Part shown: positions 43,035 through 55,120 of the stretch, piece by piece | Layout: the number at the start of each line of letters is the position of its first letter | Numbering within the stretch: position 1 is the first letter of the stretch | The notes under the pieces: generated by a model | Told to the model about the DNA's origin: nothing | Databases searched by the model: none | Seen by the model: the letters and a program-made list of their open reading frames with translations, nothing else | Program-made: the position numbers and the translations under genes | Source of the DNA: Fasciola hepatica | Lineage: Eukaryota; Platyhelminthes; Trematoda; Plagiorchiida; Fasciolidae | Assembly: GCA_948099385.1 (NCBI GenBank) | Contig: CANUEZ040000165.1 | Coordinates: forward strand, 1,686,501-1,750,500 | Length of the DNA stretch: 64,000 nucleotides | Direction: 5' to 3'

Positions 43035-43225
43035 AGCAACGAACAGTAATCCACTGTCGTCGGGCTGGTTACCACATCTGACCTATTGGGATCTTATGTG
43101 GTTCTCCACTCCTAGTCTCAGAGTCTGGTTGCGAGTTATCCCTAATAGTGCAGTGGGCCTTTCAGGCTATGAGGTGTACCCCTTTCACTGCTCTCATGCG
43201 CAGGCATGTGGTGAAAAAAACTATG
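43035..43225 (+). mobile_element. SINE S1 body, headless (unit 1)
   Basis: Starts at aacagtaatccactgtcgtcgggctgg, continues ttatgtggttctccactcctagtctcagagtctgg, cagtgggcctttcaggctatgagg and cactgctctcatgcgcaggcatgtgg with A-rich tail. The tRNA-like head is missing. Copy at 48258-48448. Confidence 0.8.
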
Positions 43226-44398
43226 CGGGTCTTCTGAATCTGTTCACTTGGATTCTGAGAATTTGGTTGCATCGATAGCCATACAGAAATCGCTCTCTAA
43301 AAAGTAGGTCGTCGTTTATCGTCTAGAAGCAGCTGTAGGGATGAGTGACTTCAGTGCTGATGTGACCACAGACGGGGCGTGAAGAGAAGCTAGTAGGGGT
43401 TTTTAATGGTCTGGATTTTCACTTGAGGTCGCGCAACTTGCATTCAGGATATGGTATTCCGATCTATGATTTGTTTGGTATCGTGGAGACACGAGAAAAG
43501 ACGTTGCCATACGATTAAGTGAATCGAAAATCCAGCTGATGATGTGAAAGGCTACAATTCAAATCATCTCATTTACGGCTTTCTTTGAGTAACATTCTGG
43601 ATGTTAATTTTTTTTAATGGTTTGGACGAATGTGTTTGGAGTTTCTGAAGATGCACAGTAGAATTACGAACTATGCCATCAACCAAATCAATGCGTCATT
43701 GGAAGACAGCTCCGACTTCGACGAAAGTAAGTTCTGACATCAGCAAACTGTCTTGATCTAAATGATTACCGCACACAACCAGAAAACCTTCAGGTAGTCA
43801 CCAGGGTCATATTTAATTGCACGTGTTTGTAGTATCAAGATTCACGGACGAAATTTCACACTAGACCCACAAAACTAACTAATATAATAGGACTAGCTAC
43901 GTGGTCCGAAGTTTCACCGGAACATAGTAGTCAAATTGGTCTTGTAATGCTAATTCTACTGGAGTTTTGATAAGGTCAAATATGTAATCAACAGAAGCAC
44001 TACTTAGCTGCCTACCGTGAAGGAAAATGTCGGCCAAATCAAAGATAGAAGCACTTAATATATTCCTTGAATTTTGTTTACTACATCGTACGGGTTGAAT
44101 TGTTCAATGCTAAAATTATTTTGGTTCCTTACAAGAGGAACACTGGAGGTTTCTGGGATAATCATACTTCGCGGCTGCCCACACCACAAAAAGAGTTTTT
44201 CTAGGGGAGCCCTAACCGGACCCTTCGACTTAATCTAATCCACAATGCATTGGGCCGCTGACCCAGCACAGGAACGGGATCCAAGCACCGTCGAAGGGAC
44301 TTTTTCTGGTTTTTCGCAGGCGTGGAGAAAATCCCGAGAGCATTTTGGATTACCTTGGGAAGTATCTCATCGGAACTGCTCCCCAAGGTTGTTTTTGA
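43226..44398. other. No recognisable feature
   Basis: About 1.2 kb of AT-rich sequence without convincing coding or matching repeats apart from the duplicate at 48449-49621. Confidence 0.3.
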
Positions 44399-45064
44399 CG
44401 AATTACCCCAGGGTACATGAAAGATGCATGCGTGAGAATTGAGATGGTGTCAGACCCGATCGGGATGGTATAGAATACATCTTTGCCCTTCGACAAATAA
44501 TAAAACACAGACACATCTTCCGCAAGCAGACAGACTGTGTCTTCCTTGGACTGAAAGCGGCATTTGTTTCAGTCGACTGTACAGTTCTCTGGCGCTGCCT
44601 CTCAACGAAGGGTGTGCCAGAGCAGTTTATTTTTTCTCATCCTTGTAAGCGAACAGCCAAGGCCGTGTTCACACTAACGGCGGTTTTTTCCCGGAGTTCA
44701 CCACGAGAAGTTGTGTTCATCAGGGTTGTCCTCTTTCGCCCTTCCTCTTCAATTTTGTAATTGAATTAATTCCTGGGATAGCACTATCCTCGCGTGAGAA
44801 TAGTGGTCTCAATCTTTGCTCAGGCAGTAAACTGTCTGATTTAGAATACGCGGGCGATTATGTTCTTCTGAGTGAAAATCAGGTAAGTTCGCAAGCTTTT
44901 CTAGATAACCTAAACAATACTGTTTCAATGTTAAGGGTGCGTTTTGCCTCTTTAAAGTTTACTCTACGCCAGATTTTGTCTTGACAGAGTAAGTCCTAGT
45001 TGAAGTAGATAAGTTGTTAACTGGGCAGTTACATCTCACTAATAGTCAAATATCGGATGTAGTG
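44399..45064 (+). pseudogene. RTE-like RT remnant D2 (unit 1)
   Basis: Reads RPDRDGIEYIFALRQI, FRKQTDCVFLGLKAAFVSVDCTVLW (a degenerate A motif), VHQGCPLSPFLFNFVIE and SDLEYAGDYVLLSE, where the catalytic ADD has become AGD, so the polymerase would be dead even without its stops. It joins the RTE 3' piece abruptly at about 45065. Copy at 49622-50287. Confidence 0.78.
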
Positions 45065-45661
45065 TCGTTAGTTGAGGCACGTGTTACGTATGACAAACAC
45101 GTCTATCGTACCATGCACTGCTTTCGGTTCCTCCTCGGGAGTGGAATAAACCACGTGGAGGTCAACGGATGAAGTGGCAGCGAGGAATGAGAAAATGAAC
45201 ATCGAACTTAGAAGAAATGGTGCCTCACGTCTTCGTGGTTGGAGTCCAAAGATCCGTCAATCAATTGGCTGGAAACACTGAAGGACGTGACAACGAACCG
45301 TTAACAGTGGCAATCGTGTTGTCACTTTCTGTCGAATCAGACTGATCGATCAATGTGTTTTTGTACAGTTATGCTGTGTATTCCGTGTGTTGGCTACTAG
45401 GGCGTCATCTCTTTTTCCGACCCCTGTGGGTGCATTCTATGTCCACCTTGTATATTCATTCTTTCTATTTCTACACGCTACATGGATCATCCAATGCAAC
45501 GTGCACCTACAAGTGCTTACTCTCACAAATTTGGTGAGGGATTTGTTCGGTAGACGTTGGCGACCCACCTGCGAATTAAACCTTCATATTCGATTTTTAA
45601 TCCACCTTTATAAAGGTTACTCGCAGTAACGGAACATAGTCGCTGATTTCCTTTCCTAGAA

Positions 45662-46333
45662 TTGAAGGTCGATGCCAGATGCCGCGATATATTGCGGACC
45701 AGGAAACATATAATATACGATAACAGTTCAAAAGTAGGATATGGGCCCAACACATTTCTGAGTCCCGTGTGTTTAATTCACTTGATTGTCCTCAGCATTC
45801 GCATGCCGTGTCATATAGAGCAACAGAATGCCCTAGTTGGAACTCTTGAAACTTTCAAAGTGGACGTGTTTGGTCTCCGAAACGCGCATGCAAGGCAGCA
45901 CTTCTGCGCACCCCAGACACAACCTCGGTTTTTCGTTCCAGTCTTCACATGGCCAGTGTCTAGTGCTCGACGCCAGGCTGACGCCATGATCACTTTGATT
46001 CCAGTCAACAGTCATTTGTGTGCAGTTCGGTCCAGCGGTTCTGCACGCGTCAACAGCAATAGACTAAAGCACCGATGTTTGTTAATCGTGCCTGTGTATG
46101 CGTTCACTGATTGCATGTCTCCTGAGGCCAAAGATAAACTCTGTTGGGATTTGCTTCGAGCCGTGCGATCAACGGAAGTTGTGGTTATTGCTGATGATTT
46201 TAACGCTCAAGTCGACTTTTTGAGGGATACCCAAAGGCAAAGGAGGTTCACTCGCTATCCTTGCCGATCGAACTGACAACGGCGATTGTTTCATTCGTCT
46301 GTGTTTTGACCAGGGACTGTTTCCAGTTGGTAT
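45662..46333 (+). pseudogene. Element D endonuclease remnant (unit 2)
   Basis: Duplicate of 40439-41110, protein identical over the open part. Confidence 0.75.
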
Positions 46334-46610
46334 GAAGTTTTGCCATAAAAAGCACCCTAGACTCACCTGAAATCCGCCTTCGCCTTTGCAACTTTGAAAT
46401 CAGATTGATCATATTGCCATAGGTCACCTCTGGCGTGGACTAGTCGAAGACTTTCTGGTATACTGGTTCGCGTTTGTAGAATCAGATCACAACTTGATAT
46501 GTGCTCGTTCTTGTTTACATTTCGTCTCTGGCTTCACTAACACTGCTTCCAGACGATAACGAATGATCTACTTTGCAGACAGCGATTTGTATGCGACTAT
46601 CGATGCAACC

Positions 46611-46868
46611 AGTGGTGGTCGAGTGGTTTAGAGTGTTTGTTTACCACCTAGGAGGTCCGAATCCCCGCCATCACCGGTTACTTTGGTGGTGGACAGTAAT
46701 CCACTGTCGTCCGAATCGTTACCACACCTGCCCTCATGGGACCTTATGTGGTTCTTCTCCGCTCCAAGTCTCAGGGTTCGGCTACCGGTTATCCCTAATA
46801 ATACAGTGGGCCCTCGTGGCTATGGGATATATACCCCTTCCGCTGCACTCACGCGCAAGCGTGTAATA
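46611..46868 (+). mobile_element. SINE S1, best-preserved copy (unit 2)
   Basis: Duplicate of 41388-41645. Confidence 0.9.
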
Positions 46869-47663
46869 AAAAACCAAACCCCGGGATCCACGCAAGCTCA
46901 GGCAACAGAACCAGTGCCTTCCGATGCCACGTTCAATGAAACTCACAAACCTTCGAGACCGCAGCTGACTAGGAGTTTGATAAATTACCACCAGCATTGG
47001 TGGGTTGCAAAGTATAGGGAACAGTGGGAGGCTGCTGATCTGGACAGCAGTCTCAGCGTTTTCCGTTTGATTAGAATTACTGGTCCACGGAAGGCAGGTG
47101 TAAGTGTGATAACCAAGAAGTTCGAATGCTCATTGATTCACTGTCAGGAACGACATCCGGAAACTTTGTGTGGAGCACTTCAAGGAGTAGGTCAGTTGGT
47201 TCACTGCCACAATAGACCTTCCGAATATGTTTTCAAGAGAAACGAAACAGGTAGATATCACTCCTCAATCAGAAATGGTTGGTATCCGGGAGAAAGGTTG
47301 TCTGAAAAAGTACAAGGGTGCTGGAGTGGATCGGTTGTCTCCATCTTTTCCAAGGATGGAGGCAAAGCTTTAATATCGGAGTTAAGGAAACTCCCCCAGG
47401 TAATCTGCTGTAGCTATCAAATTCATAAGCACTGGTGTGAGTCGGTGAGTGCACTGGTTTAAACGAAAGGCGACAAGTTTTTCTGTGAAAGCCACAGGAC
47501 TTAGTTTGATTAGTAGCGCATCCAAACTGCTCGCCGGCATTATTATCCGTCGATTATCCAACACTCATGAGAGGTGCACGCGTAAGAATCAAACCGGTTA
47601 TAGACCCGGTCGGGGTTGTATTCATCATATCATTACCCTTCGTCAAAGTTTAGAGCATAGCTA
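46869..47663 (+). pseudogene. Element D RT N-terminal region (unit 2)
   Basis: Duplicate of 41646-42440. It differs by a few substitutions (gacctcagctg to gaccgcagctg, and ttggtccac to ttggttcac). Confidence 0.78.
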
Positions 47664-48257
47664 TTATTGTGTGGTTGAATCAACCACATGAGGGCATGAG
47701 GCTTATCCATGCTCCGTGAGCGTTTGTTCTTGATTCACTCTTGTCCCGATCGTCCTACATTTGCGCATCCGATACCTGCCTGTATCACGTGCTGTACTAC
47801 CCTGATTTACCAATCATGCAGCTTACTTCCTGCACGACTTATTTCGGTTGACAGCTTACTTTTGCTCGGACATTGTTGTTCTTGTACTGATATTCGTGCT
47901 TGCCATTCGGTGGTTCTGAATACACGTTCCTTGTACATGTGTGCTCTCGTTCTATCTATCGAATTTGGGACATAACAGACACATCTTCCGTAGGTCGACA
48001 CTGTTCGACTTTCCTGATCTGATCAATGCGTTCGACTGAGCCGATTTGCAATCTTCGCCGTTTCACTGTTTCGCAATCCAGCTCTGCTGGTGGTCATTTA
48101 CCAGACTCCTAGTGAGTTGACGCCTCAGGGATTTGCGCATGTCAATAAATGTGCCATGCGGAGGTACGGATCTGCGAACTTGTAACAGATTAATTGATGT
48201 AAAAGATATGACTCGTTCGTAAGGTCTATTGACACTAGTATCTTATTTGGTGTTAAC

Positions 48258-48448
48258 AGCAACGAACAGTAATCCACTGTCGTCGGGCTGGTTACCACAT
48301 CTGACCTATTGGGATCTTATGTGGTTCTCCACTCCTAGTCTCAGAGTCTGGTTGCGAGTTATCCCTAATAGTGCAGTGGGCCTTTCAGGCTATGAGGTGT
48401 ACCCCTTTCACTGCTCTCATGCGCAGGCATGTGGTGAAAAAAACTATG
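48258..48448 (+). mobile_element. SINE S1 body, headless (unit 2)
   Basis: Duplicate of 43035-43225. Confidence 0.8.
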
Positions 48449-49621
48449 CGGGTCTTCTGAATCTGTTCACTTGGATTCTGAGAATTTGGTTGCATCGATA
48501 GCCATACAGAAATCGCTCTCTAAAAAGTAGGTCGTCGTTTATCGTCTAGAAGCAGCTGTAGGGATGAGTGACTTCAGTGCTGATGTGACCACAGACGGGG
48601 CGTGAAGAGAAGCTAGTAGGGGTTTTTAATGGTCTGGATTTTCACTTGAGGTCGCGCAACTTGCATTCAGGATATGGTATTCCGATCTATGATTTGTTTG
48701 GTATCGTGGAGACACGAGAAAAGACGTTGCCATACGATTAAGTGAATCGAAAATCCAGCTGATGATGTGAAAGGCTACAATTCAAATCATCTCATTTACG
48801 GCTTTCTTTGAGTAACATTCTGGATGTTAATTTTTTTTAATGGTTTGGACGAATGTGTTTGGAGTTTCTGAAGATGCACAGTAGAATTACGAACTATGCC
48901 ATCAACCAAATCAATGCGTCATTGGAAGACAGCTCCGACTTCGACGAAAGTAAGTTCTGACATCAGCAAACTGTCTTGATCTAAATGATTACCGCACACA
49001 ACCAGAAAACCTTCAGGTAGTCACCAGGGTCATATTTAATTGCACGTGTTTGTAGTATCAAGATTCACGGACGAAATTTCACACTAGACCCACAAAACTA
49101 ACTAATATAATAGGACTAGCTACGTGGTCCGAAGTTTCACCGGAACATAGTAGTCAAATTGGTCTTGTAATGCTAATTCTACTGGAGTTTTGATAAGGTC
49201 AAATATGTAATCAACAGAAGCACTACTTAGCTGCCTACCGTGAAGGAAAATGTCGGCCAAATCAAAGATAGAAGCACTTAATATATTCCTTGAATTTTGT
49301 TTACTACATCGTACGGGTTGAATTGTTCAATGCTAAAATTATTTTGGTTCCTTACAAGAGGAACACTGGAGGTTTCTGGGATAATCATACTTCGCGGCTG
49401 CCCACACCACAAAAAGAGTTTTTCTAGGGGAGCCCTAACCGGACCCTTCGACTTAATCTAATCCACAATGCATTGGGCCGCTGACCCAGCACAGGAACGG
49501 GATCCAAGCACCGTCGAAGGGACTTTTTCTGGTTTTTCGCAGGCGTGGAGAAAATCCCGAGAGCATTTTGGATTACCTTGGGAAGTATCTCATCGGAGCT
49601 GCTCCCCAAGGTTGTTTTTGA

Positions 49622-50287
49622 CGAATTACCCCAGGGTACATGAAAGATGCATGCGTGAGAATTGAGATGGTGTCAGACCCGATCGGGATGGTATAGAATA
49701 CATCTTTGCCCTTCGACAAATAATAAAACACAGACACATCTTCCGCAAGCAGACAGACTGTGTCTTCCTTGGACTGAAAGCGGCATTTGTTTCAGTCGAC
49801 TGTACAGTTCTCTGGCGCTGCCTCTCAACGAAGGGTGTGCCAGAGCAGTTTATTTTTTCTCATCCTTGTAAGCGAACAGCCAAGGCCGTGTTCACACTAA
49901 CGGCGGTTTTTTCCCGGAGTTCACCACGAGAAGTTGTGTTCATCAGGGTTGTCCTCTTTCGCCCTTCCTCTTCAATTTTGTAATTGAATTAATTCCTGGG
50001 ATAGCACTATCCTCGCGTGAGAATAGTGGTCTCAATCTTTGCTCAGGCAGTAAACTGTCTGATTTAGAATACGCGGGCGATTATGTTCTTCTGAGTGAAA
50101 ATCAGGTAAGTTCGCAAGCTTTTCTAGATAACCTAAACAATACTGTTTCAATGTTAAGGGTGCGTTTTGCCTCTTTAAAGTTTACTCTACGCCAGATTTT
50201 GTCTTGACAGAGTAAGTCCTAGTTGAAGTAGATAAGTTGTTAACTGGGCAGTTACATCTCACTAATAGTCAAATATCGGATGTAGTG
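49622..50287 (+). pseudogene. RTE-like RT remnant D2 (unit 2)
   Basis: Duplicate of 44399-45064, including the AGD in place of ADD. Confidence 0.78.
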
Positions 50288-50766
50288 TCGTTAGTTGAGG
50301 CACGTGTTACGTATGACAAACACGTCTATCGTACCATGCACTGCTTTCAGTTCCTCCTCGGGAGTGGAATAAACCACGTGGAGGTCAACGGATGAAGTGG
50401 CAGCGAGGAATGAGAAAATGAACATCGAACTTAGAAGAAATGGTGCCTCACGTCTTCGTGGTTGGAGTCCAAAGATCCGTCAATCAATTGGCTGGAAACA
50501 CTGAAGGACGTGACAACGAACCGTTAACAGTGGCAATCGTGTTGTCACTTTCTGTCGAATCAGACTGATCGATCAATGTGTTTTTGTACAGTTATGCTGT
50601 GTATTCCGTGTGTTGGCTACTAGGGCGTCATCTCTTTTTCCGACCCCTGTGGGTGCATTCTATGTCCACCTTGTATATTCATTCTTTCTATTTCTACACG
50701 CTACATGATGAGGAAGGCAGTGATCAGTGGGGCTTTTGTTGATTTTTAACGCCGTACGATGATATG
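50288..50766 (+). mobile_element. RTE 3' end fragment with genuine terminus
   Basis: Coding remnant (GHVLRM-like through gggagtggaataaaccacgtgg) and 3' UTR (gtgtgttggctactagggc, tgtccaccttgtatattc), ending at gtgatcagtggggctt and a gatgat run, as in the RTE at 5888-7243. This supplies the end that elements at 40262 and 45485 lack. Confidence 0.85.
50336..50705. repeat. 5223-bp tandem duplication, partial unit 3
   Basis: The first 370 bp of the unit only. The sequence then runs on into the genuine end of the RTE (gaaggcagtgatcagtgggg, gatgat) where units 1 and 2 jump to other sequence. Confidence 0.92.
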
Positions 50767-51960
50767 GACGATAAAGTTTCGTTTCATTTACCGAAGGCGC
50801 GTCTGGCTTTGTCCGCCTAAGAAATCTGTGATGCCGGTGGGACACCCGATTGTCGATCGAAGGTCAAGTGTACAGTGCGGCGGTCAGATCTTTTTTTCAT
50901 ACATCTCAGAAACATGGTCGTTCTGAGGGTGTGTTAACTCATCGTTGATAGGCAGCCGAGTCACGTTAGCAGTCAGCACCTACACAATAGCGAACCCAAG
51001 GCTTGAGAAAACGGAACGAAGGACGACAGGATAGCCGATCGGTGGTGTGGATAAATAGAATGAGAGGTGAATCCTGTCAGCCGTGTTTGAGCCTCAAAGC
51101 TTGGTCGCCTATACCGGTCGGACCAGTTCGTTGTGCGCAACGTCTGGGCACATAGATCAGCAACCTATATATTTATTGTTTTTCTCTAGTAAACTAAGGT
51201 GACCGGCAGCGGTCGAACAGTCATCAGGGTGGGCTTTCAACTCTTCTGTCCTGATTTCGAATCCTACTTCCGCGCAGCCTCCAATTGGCTGCTACCTTCG
51301 CCTTGAAATATCATGCCATTATTACATAACAAAAGGAAGTAAATGAAAAGATAGGCAAAGATAAAGATGATTTTCAGGCAGAAAAGACTTCTTACTAGAG
51401 TTAGCGGGACAGTTGTAGACGGCCGTAAAGGCTCGAAGATGTGCTAAGATTGTCAGTGTTTGAGCATCGGTGTCTCCATCGTACTGCCCGATTATGGTGG
51501 GAACACCGTATCAAAAATGCTGGGATTAGGCGTAGGGTTTTGCGAACCAGAGGTCAGTCTCCGGGACAACTACTGGATCTAAAGAAGTTATCATGGCCGG
51601 GAATTGTGGTATGCATGCCCACCAATAGACTCCGTGGACGTATTCTGTTCTGAGAGGCAGGTAATGGCTGGAAGGTAGGTCGAGGTGGTCGGTTTATGAC
51701 ATGGCAAAAGAGTTTGAAAACTTTGACCAGCGGATTTAACCAAATAGAACGTGTGGGACTTTCGGGTGGGGTTCACGCGACCCACCTACCAGGCATTTGG
51801 AAACATTAAGTTATGTAGCTAGGTGTCCTAAGCAGTGGTGCTGCTACTCTTGGAACCTTCGTTGTCTTCATAATTTTCGTTTTGTTTTCGGCTCATTTGG
51901 CTTGATGCTTCTATTCGTTTTGCCCTCAGCTCGATGATGGTATAGAGTAACAACTAAGCC
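50767..51960 (+). pseudogene. B-family element B3 (C-terminus and 3' end) with a 504-bp insert
   Basis: 50775-50930 reads the LRNLWRRWDTRLSI-like block and 51435-51960 continues with RLSVFEHRCLHRTARLWWEHRI, RRRVLRTRGQSPGQL and then the family 3' UTR. The 504 bases between (50931-51434) break a conserved codon run (family: LRVEDVRRLSVF) and are therefore an insertion. Confidence 0.75.
50931..51434. mobile_element. 504-bp insertion, possible tRNA-related SINE of another family
   Basis: Contains gtgaccggcagcggtcgaacagtcatcaggg with gatttcgaatcctac 45 bases on, a spacing and B-box-like sequence seen in tRNA-derived elements. Folding is poor and no target duplication was found, so the class is uncertain. 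The insertion itself is well supported by the interrupted codon run. Confidence 0.4.
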
Positions 51961-51989
51961 CAAAGTACGGGAGTGTGAGGTTGCTCATA

Positions 51990-54925
51990 GAATGAGCTAA
52001 GGCGAACTGCTGAATACTCCACGTTTCGGGTGATCCGATGTCTAGTGGTCGTGGTCAGGTCGGCGTTGGCGTCGCTCTGAGCATGAACGTTGTGCGTGCA
52101 CTGCTCGACTGAATCCCAGTCAGCAGTCATCTGTGTGCGATTCGTTTGAATAGTTCTGTCCATGTCAAAAGCTACGGACCGAAGCGTCAATACCTGTTTG
52201 TCGTTTCTGTGTATGCCACAGCTGACTGTAACTCTCCTGAGACTAACGACGAAGTCTACCATGACTTGGCTCGACTTTTCCGCAGCGTGAGCTCTGCGGA
52301 CATCGTGGTTGTTGTTTGTGGTTTCAGTGCTCAAGTTAGAAGCCTAGACGAGACGTAAAAGCATATAGGAGGCCGATTTGGGGTTCCAGCCGATCGAGCC
52401 GATAACTGTGACTGACTCATTCAACTATGTGCCGGCCATGAGCTATTCGTAGCGAGTATGAGTTCCTCGCACAAGAAGCGGCTCCGACTAACCTGGCTCA
52501 CCCTGCTCCCTCACAGCGTCGGGCCCACATCAACTACATTGCTATCGGTTACCGCTGGCACGGTTCAATTCAAGATTGTCGATCGTTTTGGTCCATATCT
52601 GTAGACACTAATCACGTTCTTGTCCGTGCGCGTTTCAGCCTGCGTTTTGCCGGTGGCCGAAATAACACCAAAGTCAACCGTCCATCGCAGCTGCTACTGG
52701 CAGTAACCATTGATATGCTCTCCAAGAAGAATTAACCACCACGTTATCGATGCAGTCATATACCCACTATCCAAAAGAGCGATGGACAGAGATCAAGGAA
52801 GCTCTATTCGAGATTGCTAATGCTGCCCAAGGTCCTACAATCAGATACACACAGAGACGATAGATATCTGCATCCTCAGTTGCACCGCTAGATGCTCACA
52901 GACCGATTCCTCCGGATTCCAGATATGATGGATGGAGATGCCTTAAACGCCAACTGATTCGTAGCCTGAGAAGCGACCATGAGCAGTGGTGGATTGTGAG
53001 GTGTAAGGAGATGGAAAAAGCTGCGGCGATTGACAACAGCCGCAGCCTATTCCGTCTAGTCGGAAATACCGGTCCTCAAAAGCCAATTTCAAGTGAACGG
53101 ATCAGAGAAGCCAACGGGTCACTGATTCAAACTCAGCAGCGTCGTCTAGTTCGTTGGGTGGATCATTTCGAGAAGCAATTGAATTGGCTTTTATCCACGA
53201 TAGGCTTGCTAAGTAACATCATAGTCCCAGCTTTGGTTGTGGTACCAAACCCCCTTTCAGAAGTGGAGGTTCTCCGTGGGATAAGCTACCTTGAACAACA
53301 TGAGCCGACTGGACCGGATGGGTTGCTTCCGTCTGTTTTCAAGTACGGTGGTTCAGCACTGTTACTGGGATTGACAAAACTCTTTCGTTTGGTATGCCAT
53401 AGGAAACAAGTTCCAAAAAATTGGTGTAAATCGGTGATCGTATCGATTCACAAGAAGGGTGATAGGTCCTCCTGTGGAAACCACAGGGGAAGTGGTCTGG
53501 TTAGCACCGCATCTAAACTGCCTGCTGTATTATTCTCCACCGCTTGTCAACCGCTGGCGAACAGTGTTCGCGTGAGAATCAAGCTGGGTGTAGACCTGGT
53601 CGAGGTTGTGTTGATCACATCTTAACTCTTCGACAAATTTTATAGCATAGGCTCACCCTTCGTAAGCCCACTGCCCACGTTTTTCTTGATCTTTAAGCTC
53701 TCCTCGAACCAGTTAATTGCAAAGTTCTCTGGCACTGCATCTTGTTGAAGGGTGTACCGGAGAAATTCATTTCTATCACAAAGTCCCTGTACATGAGCAG
53801 CCGAAGCCGAGTTCGGGCTTACAGTGCTCTTTCAGTCGAGTTTATCACGGAAAGTGGTGTACATCAGGGTTGTCCCTCTCTCTTTTTTTCTCTAACTTTG
53901 TAGTCGACATGGTCCGAGAGACCACACTTTTGTCATGTGGAGATAGTGGTGTTGAACTTTTACCGAGTGAAAAGGTATCAGACCTTGAGTATGGGGACGA
54001 CATAGTTCTTCTAAATGAAGATCCAGGTAATTTACTAGCTTTTATAGACGGATTGACCGACTGCGTAGCAATGTTTGGCATGCGTTTTGTACCTTCACAG
54101 TGCAAGATGCTGTTGCAAAATTGGGTTGGTCTAACACCAAAACTTTCAGTATCTGGGTAAACTATAGACCAGACAGACGAGTTTTGTTTTCTGGGCAGCT
54201 GCATATTGGATGAGAGGTCTTCGCGTATGCCGAAGGCTCGTTTGGCATTTGCCAACTTGAGTCATCTGTGTTGTCGATATGAGATCCGTTTATCTATCAA
54301 GGGTTGAGTGTACGTTGCAGTAGTCAGGCCAGTGATTCTGTATACTTCGGAAACGTGGTCACTGCGGGTGTCGGATATTTGATGATTGTTGGTGTTTGGA
54401 CACCAATACGTTCGTGGCATTGCTCGAATATAGTGGGAACACCGTATAAACAATGTTAAAGTTGAACGGAGAGTCTTAGGTTGGCGAACCAAATCATTAG
54501 ATGAAGCACTCAAGCTCACCAGGCTAAGATGGTTGGGACATGTGTTGCGCATGTCCGCTGACAGGATTCCTAGGCGCGCACTGCTCAGTGAAGTGGGTAA
54601 CGATTAGAAGTTGAGTAAGTAAAGTAAGTCCATGACATGGAAGAACGGTATGCAAGATCCATGCCGTGGACTTGGTCATTTGGAGTGAGTTAGACTTCCT
54701 GGGTGGGAACCAAGAGGCCCTCCCGCTTAGTGGTTGTATACGTTAGAGGAAATGGCTAGGTTTCGCAATCAGTAGCGCTCTTGTATTCACAAACTTTCGT
54801 TATTTACTTTTTACAAGTATCTGTAGTTCTTTTATTGCCCCTTTCGTGCTCCTGTCTTTTCTCACTGTTTTCGAGTGAGGCTGTCGGCAGGAGATAGCAA
54901 CCCAAGCTACCGCACACGGTGCTTG
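51990..54925 (+). mobile_element. RTE-like element B2, nearly full length but decayed
   Basis: About 2.9 kb: endonuclease remnants (SSHLCAIRLNSS, LFVVSVYATADCNSPETNDEVY, IVVVVCGFSAQV) at 52110-52360, damaged sequence to 52980, RT from 52996, and a 3' UTR shared with 5480-7600. The junction at 54565-54571 (gattcctaggcgcgc) is the empty version of the site that carries the nested RTE at 5888. Confidence 0.82.
52996..54160 (+). pseudogene. Reverse transcriptase of element B2
   Basis: 209 codons open at first: LFRLVGNTGPQKP, RLVRWVDHFEKQLNW, HEPTGPDGLLPSVFK, VPKNWCKSVIVSIHKKGDRSSCGNHR, LVSTASKLPAVL. It then reads, after a stop and shifts, SGVHQGCPSLSFF-like sequence and SDLEYGDDIVLLNEDPG (catalytic box GDD) at 53985-54015, MFGMRFVPSQCKMLLQNW and the C-terminal blocks. 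The RT motifs are in the right order for the RTE clade. Stops at 53625 and within the palm make it non-functional. Confidence 0.82.
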
Positions 54926-54980
54926 GTTATTGGTTTTATGAAATAAAAAGCTCCATAACCCGAAGTCATTTGTGTAACAC

Positions 54981-55120
54981 CGTGTCTGAACATTTGGGCG
55001 CTGGACGTTTAATGGCCGAACATTTGGTCGGATAGACATTTGATCGCCAGACATTTCGATGGTTATATTGCACTATATTTACTCAAATCTCAAATGTCAC
55101 ACCGTCAGAAAATAGAATAG
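54981..55120 (+). repeat. Left terminal inverted repeat of the MULE
   Basis: Carries an iterated motif: gaacatttgggcgctg, gacgtttaatggcc, gaacatttggtcggat, agacatttgatcgcc, agacatttcgatgg, spaced about 15-17 bases. Such sub-repeats in MULE termini are plausible transposase binding sites. Confidence 0.8.

Larger units (their letters stand above)
39890..45112. repeat. 5223-bp tandem duplication, unit 1
   Basis: From about 39890 this sequence recurs at +5223 without any indel that I could detect. About ten substitutions are visible, for example ttctttgtgattctacgcgctac versus ttctttctatttctacacgctac. The unit contains an RTE 3' piece, an endonuclease-RT remnant, two SINEs, an unassigned block and a second RT remnant. 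Confidence 0.95.
45113..50335. repeat. 5223-bp tandem duplication, unit 2
   Basis: The left 370 bp match unit 3 better than unit 1. After the acatgg at about 45485 it matches unit 1. This chimeric structure places the crossover within the RTE 3' end. Confidence 0.95.
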
